Assembly (NCBI GenBank): GCA_012932865.1
Contig: SAXG01000009.1
Coordinates: 357,163 to 421,162 of the forward strand
Origin: Amylostereum areolatum
Taxonomy: Eukaryota; Basidiomycota; Agaricomycetes; Russulales; Stereaceae
Direction: 5' to 3'
Length of the DNA: 64,000 nt
The notes beneath the pieces were generated by a model, which searched no databases, was not told the origin of the DNA, and was given only the letters and a program-made list of their open reading frames with translations. This document shows positions 25,520-36,884 of this stretch, one piece after another. The translations under genes were made by a program, and so were the position numbers. Positions within the stretch are counted from its first letter, which is position 1. Each line of letters begins with the position of its first letter.

Positions 25520-27103
25520 TCAGCTTTGGTTGAGCGGGGGTAGTAAATACAGAATCGTACACTTCACGTCGTGACGGAACACTATAGCTCCCCAACTTTC
25601 CTTCACCCCGACCACGACCTGCTCATTGCGCCGCCAAAATTCTACAATAACTTCCGCAAGCTTTTCGGGGTCGTCCTTAACAACAACGGTCAGATGTGCG
25701 GTCGAGCGAACGAAGGGAAGCGGGCGTACTTCGTGTAGCATGTGCCCCGTGAACGGGACGACGACCATCTGAAACTTGCCCTGCATCTGGCCGATCATGA
25801 GCTCCTTGTCAAGACGATCCGCGCCTGCGAGGACGAGGAGGCGCGCAGTTCGTGTGGAGAGGAAGGACGAGGAGAGACCCTTGAACCAGCCTATTCAATT
25901 CGAATGTGAGCTGCGGCGGTGTGAGGAGACTACGTTTGGACGACGCACTCTCCCAATAAGGTCCTGTTGTTCCTAGGGGAGTTCGCCACACAAATGGACG
26001 CGAACGAAGTGTGCTGGGGTCGGAAGGTGCCGGTACCACAAGTGAGGGAACAGATACACGAGCGGACGTTGGATTGCGGATTTGGTTGGCAGAGATACTG
26101 GAGGAAGCGTATAAGGATGACAGGAATAGAACATCATTGAGTGAAGGACGTACTGCCATTCAATAGCCTCCTCAACGCTATCGAACCCTGTGGGCCTAGA
26201 GTTGAGAATCACGGGCATCATTGGGAGGGCTTCAAGGGCAGTGCCTATAGACGAGCGAGTTGTGTGAACGAACAACAGGAACGACGAGAAGAATAAATTC
26301 ACCTTCCACCACGTCGAGAACAGTAACGCCACCCACGCGATACTTCAGCTCTTGGAGAAGAGGGCAAACGCGGACAACCACAGCACCACCCATGCTATGT
26401 CCGACCAACTGGAAACCCCGGCTCTCAAAATATAGACCAGAATAGCAGAGATGGGATACACACGATGAAGGTAGGGGCGGTCGCAGGGTCGGGGAACACG
26501 ATTTGAAGCAGGTTGAAGAGGTCCTGAACAAGCACGCCAAGTGACAGATCCTCATCGGACTCGTTTGTAGGCGTGGTCTTCCCTGGCAATCAGACCGATG
26601 ATTCGCTGAGCGGATGCAATAGTGAAGGAACATACCATGCCTCCTTGCATCCACGGACAGCACTCCACATTCTCCCCGGCTAGCCGCAGCCACCTCTTTA
26701 GCGAAGGGTGCAAAACTCAGACCAGAGAATCCGGCGCCATGATGGCACACCATAACGGTGCCAGTTTCTGAGGTAGTCTTCGGCGCGGTATAATAGATGC
26801 GCATGTCGAGGTGCGATGCGGGTACATCGACTTGGACAGCCTGCTCGAAGTAGGTCGACGCGGAGATGGGCGTATATGCAGGATTGGGTACACGTCGTGG
26901 CTTAGACCTGTCGAGATCGTCAGATAAAGAGGGGCGTTTCCAGCTGAAGCAACGGACCGAGGAGGACCCATCGTGCTGGGCAGGTTTCCGATAGAATCGC
27001 CGGCCTCCTCTTCTTCATCCCCATCGTCTCCGCCGATTTCAGGCGGCAACTGGGGAAGTTTCGCGATTCTGGCTTGCATCGCAGATCGTGCAAGATGAGA
27101 CAT
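25520..27103 (-). CDS. PPE1: Protein phosphatase methylesterase 1 (PPE1/PME-1)
   Basis: Alpha/beta hydrolase that removes the C-terminal methyl ester from the PP2A catalytic subunit. It starts MSHLARSAMQARIAKLPQLP at 27103 with an acidic linker. Hallmarks in order: SASTYFEQAVQVDVPA, GTVMVCHHGAGFSGLSFAPF (oxyanion region), GECGVLSVDARRHG, LSLGVLVQDLFNLLQ, LVGHSMGGAVVVRV with the nucleophile Ser, RVGGVTVLDVVEG, SRPTGFDSVEEAIEW, RVSVPSLVVP, then LLVLAGADRLDKELMIGQMQ with the catalytic Asp region and FTGHMLHE with the catalytic His. Several short introns join in phase. The literal frame runs to 25520, but the family-typical end (KKVGEL, stop at 25581-25583) appears if one extra base near 25606 is ignored. 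Homology is unmistakable. Confidence 0.88.
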
Positions 27104-27646
27104 TTGGGGGCTTTAGATGACGGCCAAGTGGTTGCAGGAGTTTGGTGGAGAATGTGGGCCGTGGTGAACAATGGCGAACGTAACAACTGGAACGGTGCTC
27201 TGAGTCTCTGACTTAGTTCTCGACGTGGTTTTTTCTAGGGTTTTCCGGATAACCCACTTGACAAGAGTTTGCATTGAACGAGATACCACAGATTGGCTGT
27301 GAATCTACCACTACAGATTCATCACATCGTCGATACTCGAGACAGGATATCTGGAAGCAGGCGGCTGAAGGCACGAAGCTACTAAAGCCTGAAGCGTTTG
27401 AAGTCGAGGGTGGAAAGGCGAAACGAAAACAGTTGCGAAAACAGGATTCAACGACAATTACGGTCACGTGCTTCTCAGCGCGCCGGAAGCCCCGCCTGTC
27501 AACAACATTCGTTGTTCTCCCTCACCATCGTCCCCAATACTCGCGCCCGTTGTCGCCGCCCTCCATCTCCCCACGATTCATTGGTTGAATCTGCGACGTG
27601 AAGCGTGCCGGAGAACCTCATCGCATCTCGCAGAAATCCCGAAAGG
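27104..27646. other. Divergent promoter between PPE1 and the BRCT gene
   Basis: No supported gene. About 540 bp upstream of both divergent starts. It contains CCAAT-poor, mixed sequence with no obvious TATA box at a useful distance. Confidence 0.45.
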
Positions 27647-30600
27647 ATGGCAACGCGAAGGTCCAACAAGTCTCATAGGGTGCGCACTCACCGTTGACTT
27701 GAAGGTTCAAGGTTCACGCCTTTCTGACCTACCATCTGGACTGTGCCTAGGTACCTAACGTAAAATTGCGCCCCTACAACCCACAACTTTCTCGGAGAAG
27801 AACGCCCCCTTCATCTGTGACCCCATCCTCCTCCCCACCCGCTCACGACGACTTCCCCGCTAGCTTTTATGACCCATGTCCTCGACCTTTCAAAGGAGTT
27901 CTGCTATGTGCAACCGGCGTAGACAAGGTGTGGGGCGCTTCATGCACTATTCCTGATCTTGCGTGGCATAGGCTGTAACTGACCTTGAGCCGACAGTCTA
28001 CAATATTCGGCAAGGCGGGGGAGATGGGCGCGAACACAACTTCAGACTTTACCGACCGCGTCACACACTTAATAGCGGAACAGCATGGGGGCGCGAAGTA
28101 TCAGGCGCGTGACGACTTCCATCGCTCGCCATTGTGGCTCACGCGAGTCTTCCAGTGTGCCGTCCAGCGAAAGATTCCAATAATGAAGCCGTCTTGGATA
28201 CTCGAAAGTTTCGACATTTGGCAACGAGGAGACGACATTGACTTTGCGGAGGTACGATCTCCTTCATTTCATATTTGGGCTGCCGTTCTTAACCACACAT
28301 GGCAGAGCGTCGAGCACCATCGACTACCCATATTTTCTGGCGTCATCCTTTCCCTGTCCGGTTTTGACGACATCCCACATCGAACCGAGATCAACCGTCT
28401 TGTCACGCAACAACAAGGCACATACGTCAAGAATATCGAACGACCCGTACGCGTTACCCACCTCCTCTGTACCGGCGATGTGGAGACAGACAAGATGAAG
28501 TACTCTCGCAAGTTCAACGAGCACGGAGAGGCAAATATCAAACTTGTCTGGGAAGAGTGGTTTTGGGATTCACTAGAATTTGGCGGTAGGTGAACCTTGT
28601 CACACCACCCAAAGCTGCCGCTCAACGATGTTCGCTCATCCACAGGTCGCTTCGACGAGTCTTCATACAAGGTGGAGCATCCTCGTCCAGAACGCAAGAC
28701 ATTTACACAACCACCACCGCCCGCTGCCACCGATCCTAAAGCGGTCGCCGAGGCCGCTTCAGCCGCAAACGAACCAGAAGAGGAGGAAATTGCTCCCGCA
28801 CGACGTTTACCCGCAGTTACACTCCAAGTCTGGGAAAGCCTTCTCCGCCCACGCGGGTACGTTCGCGTCGGTGGCGACCTCGTTCGCGTTAACGAGGGCC
28901 CCTCTCAACTAGACGAGCCCTCGCAGGTCCCACCAGTAGCAGCACCAGTAGCAAGCGCCAGCAAACCCAAACCTAAAGCGAAACCCAAGCCATCGCAGCA
29001 TCCGGCAGTGGATCAGGAACCGGAGCGCAAAGCCCACAGTGCGCTCTCAACGTTCGATCGCACCAAGTCTTTCGCACCTCCACGTATGGAGGCAGAATCG
29101 TCAAAACAACCCTTTCGTCGTTCTGCATCGCTCTTTGGTTCGGCACGCGCCTCGCCAGCCCCTGGTGCGGTCCATGAGACTATCCCGGCGCTGACGGGCA
29201 TTTTTTCTGGTTTGACCTTCCGGGCTCGTGGAGAAGCCAAATCAGCAAGCGTCCGAGATGCGATACTCGCAGGAGGCGGAAGGTGGATCGATGGCGCCGT
29301 TGAGGAGGAGGACTCTGTGGATATTATCATCGTACGGCTGGTCAGGTATGGTACTTGACAGACCTTTTGCTACGAGAGGTGCTCATATTGTGCAACAGTG
29401 GGAGCATCCTATTCCGTGCCGAGGTCGACGAAACCGAACGCGCGAAATATAGGACGGAGTGTTGGCTGGAAGGCTGTCTAGCTCGGGAACGCGTATGTGC
29501 ACCCGACGAACATGCTAGCTTCGTCCCACTCAGCATGCAACTACCGCTCCCTGGCGGGGATAAAGTCATCATCAGTCCATCAGGACTAGATATGGCAGAA
29601 GATATGTGGATAAAGCGTCTAACGCGAGCATTGGGTAAGCTGCCTCTGCTCTGCAACGGAGTTATATCCCTAACATGGTTCTCTCACTAGGTATCTCTCA
29701 CGCGCCGAATTTTAGTCGTGCGACGACACATCTACTTTGTCCGTCAGGGAAGGGTGCCAAGTTCGATAAAGCGCAGGAGTGGGGGACGCCCGTGGTGAAC
29801 TTAGGCTGGCTCGAACAAATGATTGCAACGAGCGCGGTACCTCCTGTCTCCGACTATCTAGTCCTCTATCCGGCCGGACAGGGAGCCTGAAAGGAAAGGA
29901 AAACAGAAGGCCGTCGCCCTCGAAGACTCTGGCTTTATGGCCGATATCACAAACGGTAAGCTTGGTCTTGTTTCTATCCCAGGATCCCTTTGCTGATATT
30001 GCGTGCGTAGATCCACGACCTGCTCCGCCTGTCGCGCATGCGGTTCCGATGCCAGAGAGAACACCCTCGCCCCAAAAGCAGTCATTAACGCGGGCACCTA
30101 CGATGGTCGTCGATATCCCACCAGATCCCGAACCTATGTTTGGAAGGCCAGCATCACTGTTAAACAACGCGCGGCCCCCCTCTCCGCCCCACTCCTCCCC
30201 ACCCATCGATCACCCTCCCCCCGTTCCGGAATCTCCTTCTGCACCTCTCAGTCTTAACCCCAACCTTCCTCCATTAGTCCGAGTCCCCACACTTCCTGTC
30301 GCGCCAGCTGCCGACGACAGCGATACCGAACCTGAGGACGAAGAACCACCGAAGGTGCCTTCCTCTTCGACGCCGTCCCCATTGAAGATGCCTGGCGCGA
30401 GCTCGACAGGAAACTCGCCCGTTCGACCAGGTGTGTCCGACGCGGCCGCGCGCGCGTTACACGAGTCCCTATCGACAGTCCTTGGGAAGCGAATGTCAGG
30501 GAACGAAGACGCACCGTCAGCGGCGCGCGGGAGACCAGGGAAGCGTCCGCGCCCAAGGCCCAAGGTTCGTTTTGCGCCATTGGGCCCTTTCCTCAAACCC

Positions 30601-30991
30601 ACCTTTACTGACCTTGTACAATCGATAGAACACGACCTCACGCCAGGGCTCGGGCTCGGGAAATAATGGGGAGAACGGCATGCACGAGGCGGGACTGCTG
30701 CCCATCCCAGAGGCGTACGATACGTCGTATGCGTACAGCGAGGAGATGGGCGGGCCGAGGGCGGCTTCGGCGGGCATGGAGGGTCATGCGAGGGTGACGT
30801 ACGAGGATCCGGCGCAGTCTGAGGAGAGGAGGAGGCTAATGAAGTTGTTCGAGGGCGCGAAGACGGGTGACAATGCGGGTGTTGTGGGTGGGGATGCTAT
30901 GGATTCTGGAGGCGCTGGCGCTGGCCAAGGTAAGACACGGACGGCGGCGGGTGTGGCCATGAGGAGGAGCTCAAGGATGGCTGGTTTTTAA
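27647..30991 (+). CDS. Dpb11/Rad4/TopBP1-like multi-BRCT replication-checkpoint protein
   Basis: Scaffold for replication initiation and the DNA-damage checkpoint in the nucleus. A short first exon (27647-27679, MATRRSNKSHR) joins VPNVKLRPYNPQ at 27751, a family-typical start. BRCT1: RPFKGVLLCATGVDK, DRVTHLIAEQHGGAKY, RKIPIMKPSWILES. BRCT2: LPIFSGVILSLSGFDD, RVTHLLCTGDVETDK, IKLVWEEWFWDSL. A disordered linker follows, then BRCT3 around IFSGLTFRARGEAKSASV and CWLEGCLARERVCAPDE, and BRCT4 around DKVIISPSGLDMAED and THLLCPSGKGAKFDKAQEWG with VVNLGWLEQM. The C-terminal tail is Pro-rich with basic GRPGKRPRPRPK and, after an intron starting GTTCGT near 30565, ends RSSRMAGF. One extra base near 29882 must be stepped over. 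A 51-nt in-frame stretch (28111-28161) may be a retained GC-AG intron. Confidence 0.83.
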
Positions 30992-31284
30992 AGAAGGGTT
31001 TCGTGCATGTGTCTGTATCTTAACATTAGGTGTTATTCACGAGCTGATTTGTTGACGAGAGCCTAAGGTTTATGTAGCAGGTTGCAACTCTCGCAAGTAC
31101 GTTGAGATGATAACTGATCTCTCGAGTCGATGCAGACGGGTTGACTCTAAGACATTCTCATACATAGGTGTGTAACTCTAGTACTGACTTTCTGCTTTGC
31201 GCGACGTATAGTATACTCGTACACAAGGGCCAATTGAAGGCTCATTCTACCTGGGGTAGCTTTTCAGGTAGATCCAAGTTTGTT
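30992..31284. other. Convergent 3' region
   Basis: Between the BRCT gene (+) and the first paralogue of the unknown tandem pair (-). Nothing recognised. Confidence 0.45.
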
Positions 31285-32900
31285 TCAATAATCCGATTCG
31301 CTGGAGTCGCTCTCTGACCCCACCTCACTCGATGGTCCAGCCGCCGAACCATCATCCGAACTGTTCTCCGAACTGTTCTCTGAACCACTCCCCGAATCAT
31401 CCTCCGATCCCGAGTCGGAGAAGCCATCCCATATGTCCTCTGAGTCCTCCGCATCCCCGGGCCACTCTCTCGATAGAAGAAGATCCCATATCTCCTTTCC
31501 CGCATCTGTCTTCCAGCGTATACCTCTCTGCCCTTTTCCATAAGCTTTCAACGCTACTAGGTCGCGGATCGCCATACGATAACCGATATCGTGTACTTCA
31601 TGCGCGGGGAGTTCGATGGCTGTCTGTTCCGCCATGAAATTCACCGAAAGGCACCACTTGAGATGCTGGCGGAGGAAATTGACTGTGCCACCCGTCAAGT
31701 TATCCTTATTTTGCAACTTGAGGAAGCCGGGGTTATCGTCCATCCGCTTCCTCAATTGGGAATCGAACACGATGAAAACGGAAATCGTTCTTTGGAGGTA
31801 TTGGTGGTCAGACCGCGGAATGAGTGTGCAAAAATCTGCACTCACATCGACGTCGATGCCGACTGCATTTCTGTGGAACAAGTCTGCCACCTCCTCGCAC
31901 ATCATTGCTGCATTCTCGGCTGTCGAGTAGCTTGCTTTGAGTGCGCGCATGTATCCCTTACTAGAACCGTTTTCAACGCGCTGCTATGGGTGACTTGTTA
32001 CTCTCTGTACAATCCTAGCCTTGACAGTGAAACTCACAGGTAATTTCCCGTGTCCATATAGGGGGGACAATCCAGTGGACACTCGGGGGGCCGTCACTGC
32101 CGGTCAAAAAACAGCGATCTCCATCCCGGACTTTCACTGCACTCTGTATCTCTTCAGGAGGATTATACTAAAGCAGAGCGTCGTGTCAACCGTACTTCGC
32201 AGTTCGAACGCCATAGGAAAGTGACGTACCATATCCGTCACTTGGAGTCTCCGTGCTGGAGTCCTCCAGGGTTTACGATCGGGATTGTTCAGTGCGTCTC
32301 TTCTCAGCTCATCAAAGGAGAGCGTCTTGCGAGCAGTCGTAAACGGTGGAAAGTTACCCGGCGGCATCGCCGCATCCGGATCTACAAGTAGTAAGACACG
32401 ACAACGGTGTAAGCGACGTACGTGGCTTTGCGTGGCCTCGCAGTATCGAAGACTCACCTGTTACATTGGTGACATCATAACAGCAGTAGTTTCTGCCAGC
32501 GGGCCCAGGTTGCAGGATGTACGAAGATTCAAGAGCGGAGGACCTAGCGCGTGGCTTTGCTATATACCCTACCGCATTTCGGATTCTGACTGTAGCGGGA
32601 TAAAGTTCGAATTCTATTGGTTCGAGATCTGGATTCTGGCTCGAGTAGTTTGATCCATGTCTTGATCTGCCCAACATTGATGTCAGGGTTTAAAGTCGAA
32701 TTTATCCCTAGAGATACCAATGAATACTACCTACCGGTGCATGACAGCACATCCTACTTACCTGCCATGACTACCCCTGGGTCTGACGGCCAAAAGATGA
32801 AGATATCGAATCCTGCCACACGAGAGCTGTTTGAGAGAATGTGGTTCCCTGGGCCCGTGTTGGATGGAACTTGAAGGTTTGAATCCGTGAATTGTGACAT
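31285..32900 (-). CDS. Unrecognised tandem-family protein A, acidic C-terminus
   Basis: I do not recognise the family, but a neighbour at 33308 is clearly its paralogue, which supports both. It starts MSQFTDSNLQ at 32900; then FDIFIFWPSDPGVVMAG joins INSTLNPDINVGQIKTW, later LYPATVRIRNAVGYIAKPR, FTTARKTLSFDELRRDALNN, then the core ENAAMMCEEVADLFHRNAVG followed by IDVDV. After an intron come VFDSQLRKRMDD, LTGGTVNFLRQHLKWCL, and an acidic Ser/Asp/Glu tail ending SDSSESDY. No signal peptide or transmembrane helix is seen, so it is probably nuclear or cytosolic. Exon borders are approximate, and at least one frame step near 32640 is needed. Confidence 0.55.
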
Positions 32901-33307
32901 AGCTATGATCGTAAGAAGGAAACTGGGGTTTACGCGTACTAGTTGATGCAGTGCTTGTCTGCAACAGCAGTCAAATTTTCCGGCTACGCGAGTCGGCGGA
33001 AAGACTGCACGTAAGGCCACAGTGCATTCCATCATGGACCACAGCGCGGAAGACCAGACGAACTTCGAAGAGGGCATCCAGATTCTCCAACTCTTGAAGC
33101 GGAGTTCTAAAAGGATAGCGTGCTCGAGCCTATCCATTATCATTTGAACGTTGAACGTTGAACGATGAACGGCCAAACTTGATAAACTAGAACTTGAAGG
33201 TATTACTTATTGCATCCTGGGCCCCAACCCCAGCCTACTCTCAACGTCATGTTTCCTTTCTTTATTAAACAGAGGTTTCTTGGACAATTTGGATGTCGGG
33301 CCAGAGG
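32901..33307. other. Intergenic spacer between the paralogous pair
   Basis: No gene seen. It contains a short ACGTTGA-type heptamer repeat (33148-33168) and the upstream region of paralogue A. Confidence 0.45.
33148..33168. repeat. ACGTTGA heptamer repeat, second site
   Basis: Two perfect copies and one with a single mismatch (ACGATGA) of the same heptamer seen four times at 7873-7900. It lies upstream of paralogue A. Confidence 0.8.
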
Positions 33308-34818
33308 TCAGTTATCGTACAAGTAATCCCAATCGGAGAACGAACGGGCCACTAGCTCTGCCTTGACGAACAAATCGCTCTCGTTCTGCGGCCACTCCTC
33401 CTCATCCTCATCCCCGGAAACGTCATCCCAGTCGATGTTTTTCTCCTCCTTCCAGTAATGGTTCAGTAGCTGCTCCGAGGTGTCTTTTCCGGCGGCAGTC
33501 AACCAATCCCGCTTATACGTCCTCCTGGCACTCTTGACCGCTTCTTCGTCGCCCGTTTGCATCAGCTCTCCCACTTCTACTACGTACCGCGGATCAGAGA
33601 ATTGAGACCTGTTTAAGTCACTCATGAAACACGCTGCGAGACACCATCTGAAATGTTCGCGCAGGAATCTCATCGTGGCTTCGCCATCCTTGCCTGAGAG
33701 GGGGAGCCTCCCAAAATTTCCGTTAAGCTCGTCTCTGAGCTTAGGAAAGCGATCGTCAAATACGACGACGTGACACCCATGCTGTTAAAGCGGTTGTCAG
33801 ATAGCAGAACTGGTGAGTGATGAGCAAGCTCACATCGACGTCGATTCCGAAAACATTCGTATGGAATAATCTGGCGAACCTTACGCACATCACCGCCGCG
33901 TTCGCAGAAGTTTGAAAATCCGTTATTAAATGTTCTGGATGCGGGTCCATGTGCCATCGCTGCAGATGATACGTCAGCATTGTACACTATAATGAGACGC
34001 TCTGGAAGCCTACGCCAAGTTCCTTCGTCCAAATCGGCGGGAAGATCCAGTGGATATTTGCAAGAGTACTACTCGTACCAGTCAGAAAGCATTGGCCTTC
34101 GTCACGAGATTCCACCACCTCCTGAATCTCTCCAGGGATCTGGTACTATAATCGCAGCGACCACGTCAGGGTTGTATCACCAGTACGGGCAGGTGCCGGT
34201 CACGGTGGACAATGGCACTACGTACCGATTCCGCCAGAGCTCCGTTATGAATCCACGGATACAAGCCGGGATTAGCTGTTGCGTTGAATTTCATCGCTTC
34301 AAAGGTGTGAACCCTCCTAGCAACTGTGAATGGGGATGCGGGTAGCCTACTAGTATTGCTATCTGAAGAGATGTCGAAATTAATTGTTACAAAGTTTGTC
34401 ATAATTTTATACTGCGAGACGTACAGCAGCAATAGCTCCTGTCGGCAGGATTCAAAACATATGCAGAGGCGAGGGGCTTGTGAGCTGTCCATCGGCTGCG
34501 CCTCGCATTCTACATCATTCCACGGGCCAGTCTTGGCGACATATATTTCGAAGTCTGGTAACATATCAAGAGTTGACTCGAGAAGTAGAAGCCAGGTCTT
34601 CATTTGCCCAACGGTGATAGTATCGTTCAAAGTTGAGTTGATTCCTGGGTATGAGATATTCAGTGAGTTGGCGTGATTTTGACACGGCTAGGATGATACT
34701 TACCCCCCATCAAAGTCGCTGGTGTAGAGCCCCAAAATATGAAGACATCGTACTTTCGGGAATGCGACAGGTTCGAACGGACGAAGTTGTAGGGGGAGGT
34801 ATTGGTAGACTGTAACAT
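33308..34818 (-). CDS. Unrecognised tandem-family protein B, paralogue of the gene at 31285
   Basis: It starts MLQSTNTSPYNFVRSN at 34818. The first exon YDVFIFWGSTPATLMGG matches paralogue A's FDIFIFWPSDPGVVMAG, and the next exon INSTLNDTITVGQMKTW matches INSTLNPDINVGQIKTW with the same intron position. Further matches are FTVARRVHTFEAMKF versus FTTARKTLSFDEL, ANAAVMCVRFARLFHTNVFG plus IDVDV versus the core of A, and MRFLREHFRWCLAACFMSDL versus FLRQHLKWCLSVNFMAEQ. The C-terminal tail is acidic but shorter and ends WDYLYDN. It is similarly soluble by composition. The frame between about 33970 and 34160 is not cleanly resolved. Function unknown. Confidence 0.55.
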
Positions 34819-35278
34819 GGCTCAAAATGGGATCGATTGAGAATGTCCTGTTGAAGTTGAGGAAGTGTGATTCGGGGTTTCCGATGATTCACAAGAACTC
34901 GGAAACAGCTGGGCCTCTTAACGCACTTTGTCGGCAAGGGGTGCATTCGGAAGGAGAAGTATCAGAGCGACGTCATATAGCACGCCACCGAGACGCACGA
35001 AGCAGAAGCAGAGCTTAGTGGTAGTACCCATTGTCGGTCGATCGAAGGACGAGGTCGCCGAACAGGAGCGCAAAAGCACTAGAGCGCGCGTACGGACGTA
35101 AAGGAGGGGGCTGACTTGCCTGTAAACCAGAAGAGTGCGGTGAATATCCGGATCGTACTGTTTATGTCGTCAAGGGGAATTTGAATGAATGATATGGCGA
35201 ACTTGAGTACGAAACGAAAGTGGTAGAGAGCAAGTCAAGTATGTTCCTCATGACAAGGCCTCGGCATCTCTCGGCATC
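34819..35278. other. Spacer with possible membrane-protein remnants
   Basis: The minus strand has short hydrophobic stretches (LKFAISFIQIPLDD near 35210-35170 and a 37-codon ORF with CFCFVRLGGVLYDVALILLL ending near 34917). They could be exons or decayed pieces of a small membrane protein. I cannot join them into a gene. Confidence 0.3.
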
Positions 35279-35515
35279 TCATCCCGGCGATTCACGAAGC
35301 TTGACAAGCGCTTGGTGTCGCTCCAAGTTAGCCTCTAACTCTCCGCAAACCTCTTCTGTCAGTCTGCCGAAAATCGACCAAGGCAACCAAAGGAGCGATA
35401 TAAACACGATGGAGGACAATAATACCCATTTATCGACGACCTGAAGGCGAAGGCCTCCTTCGGCCGCAAACATCGCACTCCAAGAAGAAAAAATGCGACA
35501 CCTTTGGATTGTCAT
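35279..35515 (-). CDS. Possible small membrane protein exon
   Basis: An open frame with one strong hydrophobic helix (VVDKWVLLSSIVFISLLWLP) followed by a charged amphipathic end (EVCGELEANLERHQ). It may be an exon of a short membrane protein whose other exons lie to the left on the same strand. No family is recognised, and the evidence is composition only. Confidence 0.25.
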   Translation of the reverse strand: MTIQRCRIFSSWSAMFAAEGGLRLQVVDKWVLLSSIVFISLLWLPWSIFGRLTEEVCGELEANLERHQALVKLRESPG

Positions 35516-35689
35516 ATCGTGGTATCGATGGACTCTCGCTCGCAGAGTCGCAATGTGTTTTCAGAACTTCGACTTGAATTATCACCGCCGTGGTCTGAGT
35601 ATGGGAAGCGTAACGCGAATGTACGTGTTTCCGTGGTTCTGTTATACATATCGATCTCACCTGAACGTCCAGCCTCGTCCAGCAACCGA

Positions 35690-36884
35690 TCATTCGCTCG
35701 TCCTCGCCTTCTTCCTCTGTCTGTCATCGCCACCACTCTCCGTCATATCCTCCGTCGCCTGAAAGGCCCCGTTACCTATAGCCGCCATCGTAACTCCTTC
35801 CGCCATTCTCACCCTACAGTCCAAAGGCCCAATCACGTCTATAGGCCTCGCGACATTCACAATCCCGGCCCTTTTCTTCCTATCCACGAGCGCGTCCAGA
35901 AAGCGCAAATTCTCCTCCCACTCTCCCTCCATGGCCTTGATCGATACAAATGGGATGACGTCCGAGCCATTCCCTTCCTTGTACGTGATCCACTCGTTCA
36001 AGGCGCCTTGGGTCGCATTCAGGATCGCCTCACACTGGTACGTGCTTGTTTTCTTGCGGTATTGGTGCCTTCTGACGGAATCCGGGCGCTTGTAGATCTG
36101 AAGACAAAACCCGCAGCAATACTGGATTCGCGGGTCGTGGGTTCGGATGTGACGAAGGCGATCCTTCGCGCGGTTGAAGACGTGCTCCTTGTAGCAGCAG
36201 TTGGGGTGGGGACATCCGACCCTTGCTCTCGAGGTCTGTGTTGGAGACCCCTGCGGATCCCGGTGCGGCGGCGCTCTCATTTGAAGCATTGGCTTGTCCT
36301 TTTTCTCTCTGTCGGCTTCCGCTGTCGCGCTTCCTCTTTCGCGAGTCCGGGGATGTGATCGGCCCAGGGTGTGGCAATGACAAAATCCTAGAGCAGGATG
36401 CCATCGGTTGAGGAAACTCCTCGCTGAACCCTGCCGAAGATGTGGTGTTGTGCATGCTCTGGGCCTCGAAAGCATCCGTTTGCACGTCTCTGTGCGGGGG
36501 GCGATTTGGCCACGCTGTCTGGGCATAACCCCACGGGTTCACCCAATTCTGATGCATCGTCGATTCTTCGCGGGCGCTCCTTGAAGTCATGGGTTCTGCA
36601 GCTGAAGGCTGCACGTAGGCGAAGCGATTTGATGCATACACGTTCGTTGTCCAATGGGAGGAGGAACCAGGAGCGAATGCAAACAACGACCCGGGATTCA
36701 AGGATAGATGTTCGTGTGTAATGGCCTGGGACGGCGGGTGCCCGTGGATACCCGGGGCCATCGGCAGGCTGGGGAGGGCAACGGTGGACGTCGATGCTGA
36801 CTGGGTTGCAACGTTGATAGGAGCATGCTCCAGTTCGGCGCAGGGACCAGGGACGTTCGTGGGTGGCAGTTCCTGGTCGCGCAT
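35690..36884 (-). CDS. C2H2 zinc-finger protein, probable transcription regulator
   Basis: Read 5' to 3', an N-terminal disordered region rich in Pro, Ser and Gln (MRDQELPPTNVPGP start, MAPGIHGHPPSQ, SRKRKRDSGSRQREKG as likely nuclear signal) leads to two zinc-finger-like units: CPHPNCCYKEHVFNRAKDRL with HIRTH, and CGFCLQIYKRPDSVRRH. A helical region follows (SIKAMEGEWEENLRFLDALV), and the basic C-terminal tail ends RQRKKARTSE at 35690. The disordered part and the fingers are in different frames; a single extra base in the CCC near 36220 joins them. The ATG at 36884 is the first in frame. Exons farther upstream (to about 37740) may belong to it. DNA binding is inferred from the fingers. Confidence 0.6.
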
